A stretch of 64,000 nucleotides of DNA. It comes from Tisiphia sp964030975. GTDB lineage: Bacteria > Pseudomonadota > Alphaproteobacteria > Rickettsiales > Rickettsiaceae. The DNA lies in NCBI RefSeq assembly GCF_964030975.1, contig NZ_CAXIQH010000001.1, positions 124,001-188,000 on the forward strand, given 5' to 3'. The notes beneath the pieces were generated by a model, which saw only the letters and a program-made list of their open reading frames with translations, was not told the origin of the DNA and did no database searches. Positions 63,893 to 64,000 of this stretch are shown piece by piece; within the stretch, counting starts at the first letter, position 1, and each line of letters opens with the position of its first letter. Both the position numbers and the translations under genes were made by a program.

Positions 63893-64000
63893 TATAGTGA
63901 AACCTATTGAATTAGGTGATACAAACTTTGTGTTAACCTTGCGAAAGCAGGTATCTAGATTCCCGCCTTCGCGGGAATGACAACTTACAATCGTTATGTT
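63893..64000 (-). mobile_element. IS630-derived MITE, copy 11 (runs off the window)
   Basis: It starts TATAGTGAAACCTATTG and contains the AACCTTGCGAAAGCAGG and CCCGCCTTCGCGGG palindromes; the far end is beyond base 64000. It interrupts the ISAs1 transposase after KVID. Confidence 0.85.

Overview
The window is AT-rich chromosomal DNA from an obligate intracellular alphaproteobacterium of the Rickettsiaceae, most probably a Rickettsia or a close endosymbiont relative. The evidence is the set of housekeeping proteins (CarD, NuoM, UbiE/UbiB, CcmD/CcmE, SCO1, ThyX, RNase J, MurA, S1, Cmk), the small SDHAF4-like protein, the very large TPR proteins, a degenerating metK, and dense palindromic repeats. 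I cannot assign a species.

Layout. 1-2891: acpP (partial)-fabF, a repeat-filled gap, carD. 2973-19168: an accessory block with an IS5-family element, a membrane-anchored TPR protein, a nucleotidyltransferase/TPR protein split by an IS66 element, and nested IS630/IS66/MITE debris. 19420-29458: a small membrane protein, nuoM, an IS110 relic, ubiE-ubiB, xthA, hemB-sco1-ccmD-ccmE, an ankyrin protein. 29494-30833: a PagL-like lipid A deacylase and an unknown protein. 30844-31597: three CTAG-flanked MITEs in a row. 31668-37064: ratA-like, SDHAF4-like and PEP-mutase-like genes, rsmE, nadK, a PAP2 phosphatase, rnj. 37101-42701: a nested transposon stack. 42887-55657: metK (3' end cut by IS66), a truncated possible double-glycine-leader peptide, a decayed ruvA copy, an 82-aa membrane protein-ruvA-ruvB, an FKBP protein, thyX, murA, cmk-rpsA. 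55812-64000: tRNA-Val(GAC), a broken plasmid/RAGE-like gene, IS66, IS21, a Fic-MerR fusion and an ISAs1 gene, the last two transposons broken by MITEs.

The dominant theme is mobile DNA. I see at least six IS families and several MITE families. An approximately 140-bp MITE occurs 11 times. Its ends match, for about 40 bp on one side, the ends of an IS630-type element at 15273-17323, so that element is the likely source of its mobilising enzyme. The IS66 family has an unusual convergent layout, with tnpC facing tnpB-tnpA and overlapping stop codons, and an apparent -1 frameshift site (A AAA AAG) in tnpC. Target duplications (8 bp IS66, TA IS630/MITE, CTAG IS5, 9 bp for two MITE families) allow the order of insertions to be reconstructed.

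The genes with most biological interest are the disrupted nucleotidyltransferase-TPR protein with a c-Myc-like nuclear localisation motif near its N terminus, the Fic-MerR fusion, the PagL neighbourhood and the truncated GG-leader peptide. All functional statements are from sequence motifs and family knowledge; no database search was possible.
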